This document shows, in pieces, positions 60,738 through 64,000 of a DNA stretch of 64,000 nt. This DNA is from Rhodococcus wratislaviensis (lineage in GTDB: Bacteria; Actinomycetota; Actinomycetes; Mycobacteriales; Mycobacteriaceae): NCBI RefSeq assembly GCF_900455735.1, contig NZ_UAUI01000001.1, positions 1,325,302 to 1,389,301 of the forward strand. The letters are read 5' to 3'. The notes beneath the pieces are model-generated. The model did not search any database, was not told where the DNA came from, and saw nothing but the letters and a program-made list of their open reading frames with translations. Position 1 is the stretch's first letter, and each line of letters opens with the position of its first letter. Position numbers and translations under genes: made by a program.

Positions 60738-63700
60738 TTGAACACGAGTGCCACCGAGTCCGGCCTGTACGACAGGACGCTCGACAAGAGCAGCTGCGGC
60801 GTGGGCTTCATCACCCGCAAGGACGGCATTCAGACCCATGACGTCCTCACCCGGGGCCATGAGGCCCTGTGTGCTGTTCCTCACCGCGGTGGCATGTCGG
60901 CCGAGGGTGTCGGCGACGGCGCCGGTGTCTGCGTCGACCTGTCGGTGCCGTTCTTCCGCGCCCTGACCGGTCAGGACGATCTCGAGGCCGGCCGCTTCGG
61001 TGTCGGCAACTTCTTCCTCCCCACCGACGTGGCATTCCACGTCGACGCGGAGGCCGTCATCGAGCGGGCTCTCGCCGACCAGGGTTTCCGGGTGCTGCTC
61101 GAACGTGACGTGCCCGTCGACGCGACCGTGCTCCGGCCCGCCGCCATCCGGCACCAGCTGCCGATCCGGCAGTGGGTGTTCACCGCGCCCGACGCGTGCG
61201 CCGACGCGACCGAGTTCGACCGTCGCATCCACGAGGCCCTGCTCGCGATCGAGGCCGTCGCGTACACCCGGCCCGATCTGGCCGGGCTGTACCCGCTGTC
61301 GCTCAGCGCCCGCACCCAGGTGCTCAAGGGCCGCCTCAACTCGAACGAGGTGATGCCCTACTTCCGCGACCTGGTGGACCCGGCCCACGCCGTCCACACC
61401 CTGTATTTCCACACCCGGTTCTCGACGAACACCGATCCGCATCCGACGATGGCGCAGCCGTTCCGTCTGATGGCACACAACGGTGAGCTCAACACGGACA
61501 AGAAGAACCGCCTGTCCGAGACGGCGCTCGCCCGTGCCCGTAACCGGGAGATCGTCCGCCCGCACGGCCAGTCCGACAGTTGCCGCCTCGACCAGACGCT
61601 GCAGAGCCGGGTCGTGGAGGACGGTCTCGACCTGGTGACCGCGGTGGTGTCGATGATGCCGCCGGCGTGGGAGAACGACTCCGCCCTGTCGCCCGAGGTC
61701 CGGGCGATGCTCGAGTACTTCTCGCTGTACGAGGAGAAGAACGACGGCCCGGCCGCGCTGATCTTCGGCGACGGCACCGTCGTCGGCGCCCGCCTCGACC
61801 GGCTCGGACTGCGTCCGCTGCGCTCGGTGGAGACGGACGAGTACCTGTGCGTCACGTCGGAGGCCGGGCAGATCGACTTCGACCCCGCGACCGTCCTGCA
61901 CCGCGGACGCATCGAGGCCGGCGGCATGCTGTACTTCGACCACCGCGAGGGCCGCTCGTACTCCACCGACGAGGCACTCGAGCTGCTCGCCTCCCGGAAC
62001 GACTACCCGACGCTCGTCGCGGAGGCCCGGCGGACCATCGAGGCGCTGCCCGAGGTCGAGGCCGAGCCGGGACCGTTGCGGTACAACGGCGACCTCGAGC
62101 GCACCCAGCGCTACGTCGCGTACTCGCACAACCAGGAAAGCTTCAAGTTCATGATGGACCCGATGCTCGCGTCGGGTCAGGAGAAGATCTCCGCGATGGG
62201 CTACGGCAACGCCATCAACGCGCTCTCCGATCAGGAAGGCGGGGTCGCCAAGTACTTCTCGCAGCGTTTCGCCCAGGTCACCAACCCGTCGCTCGACAGC
62301 ATCCGTGAGGCCGACGGCATGACGCTGCGCGTCGCGCTGGGCGCCAAGCCGAACAGTGGGGCGCAGTCGGCGCCGCAGATCGTGGTGCCGTCGCCGATCC
62401 TCACCCACATGGACATGCTGCGGATCCGCAAGCAGTCCGAGACGCCGGTGCAGCGTTTCCCGATGCTGTACACCCCCGTCCACGGTGACTCCGCCGCCAA
62501 CGCGGCCGCGCTCGAGGCAGCGGTGGACGGGCTGTGCGACGAGGTGGAGAAGTTCGCCCGCGAACAGGGCGGCATCGCGATCCTCACCGACCGTCACGTG
62601 GCCACCGACCGCGCCGCGCTGCCGATGATCGTGGCGATCTCCGCTGTCAACCAGCGGCTGATCGAGGAGGGCCTGCGCCTGCGGGTGTCCGTCGTCGCCG
62701 AGAGCGGTCAGATCTCGTCGTCGCACCACGTGGCTGCCGCCCTCGGTTTCGGCGCCGCCGCGATCTACCCGCTCGCCGTCCGTCTGCGCGCCGAGGAGAA
62801 GTTCGCCGACGAGGCGGATGTGGCGTTCAAGCGGTTCGCGAAGGCCGCCGAGAAGTCGCTGATGAAGACGATGGGCCGGGTCGGCCTGTGTACCGCCGAG
62901 AGCTACATCGGCGGCGAGTTCTTCGAACCCAACTACCTCGACACCGACGACCGGGTTCTGCGCCGCTACTTCGCGAACGTGAAGACGCCGGTGGGTGGTG
63001 TCGGGTTCGCCGTCATCGCGCAGGCCGTCGCCGACTGGCATCAGCGCGCCCTGACCGTCACCGGGGAGAAGGACGTTCCGCTGCTCGGCCTGTTCAAGGA
63101 GCGCGCGGAGGGCGCCGGTCACTCGTACGGCACGGCGGCCGTGCGCGGCTTCGTCGACCTCACCGAGGAGCCCATCTCGTTCGACACTGCGGGCACGCAG
63201 GACCACACGGAGTCGCTGCGACTGCTGCCGCTGAACCGGCTCGAGGACGCGTTCGGTCTCGACGACGACGCCTACCGCAACGCCGGCTTCCAGAAGCTGA
63301 CACCCGAGGCGATCGACCGCTTCGAGATCACCCCCGGCTACCGCGCATTCGCGCGGACGATGGCCGAGGAGCGCACCCGTCGCCCCGCAGCGCTGCGCGA
63401 CGTGCTGGATCTGCCTGCCGACGTCACGTTCCTCACCACGGCAGCCGAGTTCCGCAAGCAGATGGGCCGCTTCTCCCGCAAGGGCAACAACAGCTTCGCC
63501 GTGCGCGGACTCGAATCCGAGGCCATCGGCGAGGACCGGTTCCGGCTCCGGCTCACCGGTCCCCACGCGGGCGAGGCCCGGGTGCTGGCGGCGCTCGGCG
63601 AATCGCTGGCGACGCGGTTCGGCGACGACCTCCGCGAGCACAGCGTGGACGGCGACGCTCTTGTCGTGCGCACGTCCGGTGAGGCACTGCGATGTCTGTC

Positions 63701-64000
63701 GCTGCTGCGCACCGCTCCGGCGAGCCTGCCGATCGAGCAGGTGCAGAAGGCCAGCGACATCACCCCGTTCCTCACGTCCGGGGCGATGAGCCACGGTGCG
63801 TTGAACTCCAACGCGCACGAGGCCGTCGCGCACGGCACCAACATGGCCGGCGGCATGTCGAACAGCGGTGAGGGCGGCGAGCACATCTCCCGCTACGGCA
63901 CCATCCGCGGTTCCAAGATCAAGCAGTTCGCGTCCGGCCGCTTCGGTGTGTGGGCCGGCTACCTCGCCGACCCGATGCTCGAGGAACTCGAGATCAAGAT
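60738..64000 (+). CDS. gltB: Glutamate synthase large subunit (5' part)
   Basis: The first 1087 residues of an expected ~1500; the gene runs off the window. Makes glutamate from glutamine and 2-oxoglutarate. TTG at 60738 with GAGGAG 8 nt upstream is the likely start, giving a 19-residue propeptide before Cys20 of SCGVGF, the N-terminal nucleophile exposed by processing. The amidotransferase domain (to about 420) has HTRFSTNTDPHPTMAQPFRL and MAHNGELNT; the central domain follows (SHNQESFKFMMDPML, VPSPILTHMDMLRI), and the FMN-binding synthase domain begins near 1010 (ITPFLTSGAMSHGALNSNAH). gltD is expected beyond the window. Confidence 0.96.
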   Translation, partial: MNTSATESGLYDRTLDKSSCGVGFITRKDGIQTHDVLTRGHEALCAVPHRGGMSAEGVGDGAGVCVDLSVPFFRALTGQDDLEAGRFGVGNFFLPTDVAFHVDAEAVIERALADQGFRVLLERDVPVDATVLRPAAIRHQLPIRQWVFTAPDACADATEFDRRIHEALLAIEAVAYTRPDLAGLYPLSLSARTQVLKGRLNSNEVMPYFRDLVDPAHAVHTLYFHTRFSTNTDPHPTMAQPFRLMAHNGELNTDKKNRLSETALARARNREIVRPHGQSDSCRLDQTLQSRVVEDGLDLVTAVVSMMPPAWENDSALSPEVRAMLEYFSLYEEKNDGPAALIFGDGTVVGARLDRLGLRPLRSVETDEYLCVTSEAGQIDFDPATVLHRGRIEAGGMLYFDHREGRSYSTDEALELLASRNDYPTLVAEARRTIEALPEVEAEPGPLRYNGDLERTQRYVAYSHNQESFKFMMDPMLASGQEKISAMGYGNAINALSDQEGGVAKYFSQRFAQVTNPSLDSIREADGMTLRVALGAKPNSGAQSAPQIVVPSPILTHMDMLRIRKQSETPVQRFPMLYTPVHGDSAANAAALEAAVDGLCDEVEKFAREQGGIAILTDRHVATDRAALPMIVAISAVNQRLIEEGLRLRVSVVAESGQISSSHHVAAALGFGAAAIYPLAVRLRAEEKFADEADVAFKRFAKAAEKSLMKTMGRVGLCTAESYIGGEFFEPNYLDTDDRVLRRYFANVKTPVGGVGFAVIAQAVADWHQRALTVTGEKDVPLLGLFKERAEGAGHSYGTAAVRGFVDLTEEPISFDTAGTQDHTESLRLLPLNRLEDAFGLDDDAYRNAGFQKLTPEAIDRFEITPGYRAFARTMAEERTRRPAALRDVLDLPADVTFLTTAAEFRKQMGRFSRKGNNSFAVRGLESEAIGEDRFRLRLTGPHAGEARVLAALGESLATRFGDDLREHSVDGDALVVRTSGEALRCLSLLRTAPASLPIEQVQKASDITPFLTSGAMSHGALNSNAHEAVAHGTNMAGGMSNSGEGGEHISRYGTIRGSKIKQFASGRFGVWAGYLADPMLEELEIK

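Noticed and set aside
60609..63884. A 1091-codon open frame on the minus strand opposite gltB
   Set aside because: It mirrors a clearly coding glutamate synthase frame; its product is low-complexity Arg/Val/Gly-rich, as expected of antisense frames in GC-rich DNA.

Overview
The window is a GC-rich actinobacterial chromosome segment, most likely from Rhodococcus or a close mycolic-acid relative. Evidence: GTG/TTG starts and tight ATGA/GTGA gene overlaps, an Emb-type arabinosyltransferase, an Eis acetyltransferase, a deazaflavin-type (Ddn) oxidoreductase, and an unusual density of flavin-dependent monooxygenases. No rRNA, tRNA, CRISPR array, insertion sequence or phage gene was seen.

Region 1 (about 0.1-31 kb) looks like an organosulfur scavenging and uptake island. 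It carries six luciferase-like (LLM) monooxygenase or LLM-like genes (872, 3442, 10321, 14065, 24533, 29711), a DszC/SfnB-like flavoenzyme, two flavin reductase genes, two complete methionine-type ABC systems (MetNIQ, 11.4-14.1 kb and 16.8-19.4 kb), two complete dipeptide-type ABC systems (4.4-9.6 kb and 19.4-24.5 kb) and an O-acetylhomoserine sulfhydrylase. Transporters probably import sulfur-containing organics, reductase-fed monooxygenases release sulfite or sulfide, and MetY fixes it. An IclR regulator and a MocR/GntR regulator sit at the cluster edges.

Region 2 (31-40 kb) is mixed: an amine oxidase, a short-chain dehydrogenase lacking the usual Tyr/Lys, an aldehyde dehydrogenase, a DUF4232 lipoprotein, a lone Emb arabinosyltransferase, a TerB-like protein and a DUF429 protein.

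Region 3 (40.3-56.6 kb) is the most interesting part. An NCS1 permease, a five-gene translationally coupled operon (flavin reductase, HpaB-type monooxygenase, RidA, DUF1028, M20 amidohydrolase), an APC permease and a [4Fe-4S]/flavin amine dehydrogenase-cupin-aldehyde dehydrogenase operon share a 34-bp promoter element with identical internal spacing (40365, 46838, 52438). The amine dehydrogenase has the Cys30 and Cys-cluster signature of trimethylamine dehydrogenase, but Gln and Asp replace two aromatic-bowl residues, as in histamine dehydrogenase. I infer a histamine (or related imidazole/cyclic amine) catabolic regulon, probably controlled by the LysR regulator encoded within it.

Region 4 (56.6-64 kb) holds a Pat-like acetyltransferase, a 2-oxoglutarate/Fe(II)-type dioxygenase, a DAACS symporter, a Ddn-like protein, and the 5' two-thirds of gltB, which runs off the window.

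A dispersed palindrome (copies at 15325, 19371, 30752, 42447) lies at gene 3' ends. Stop codons fall inside it, and it gives unrelated proteins the same REYLLT-type tail.
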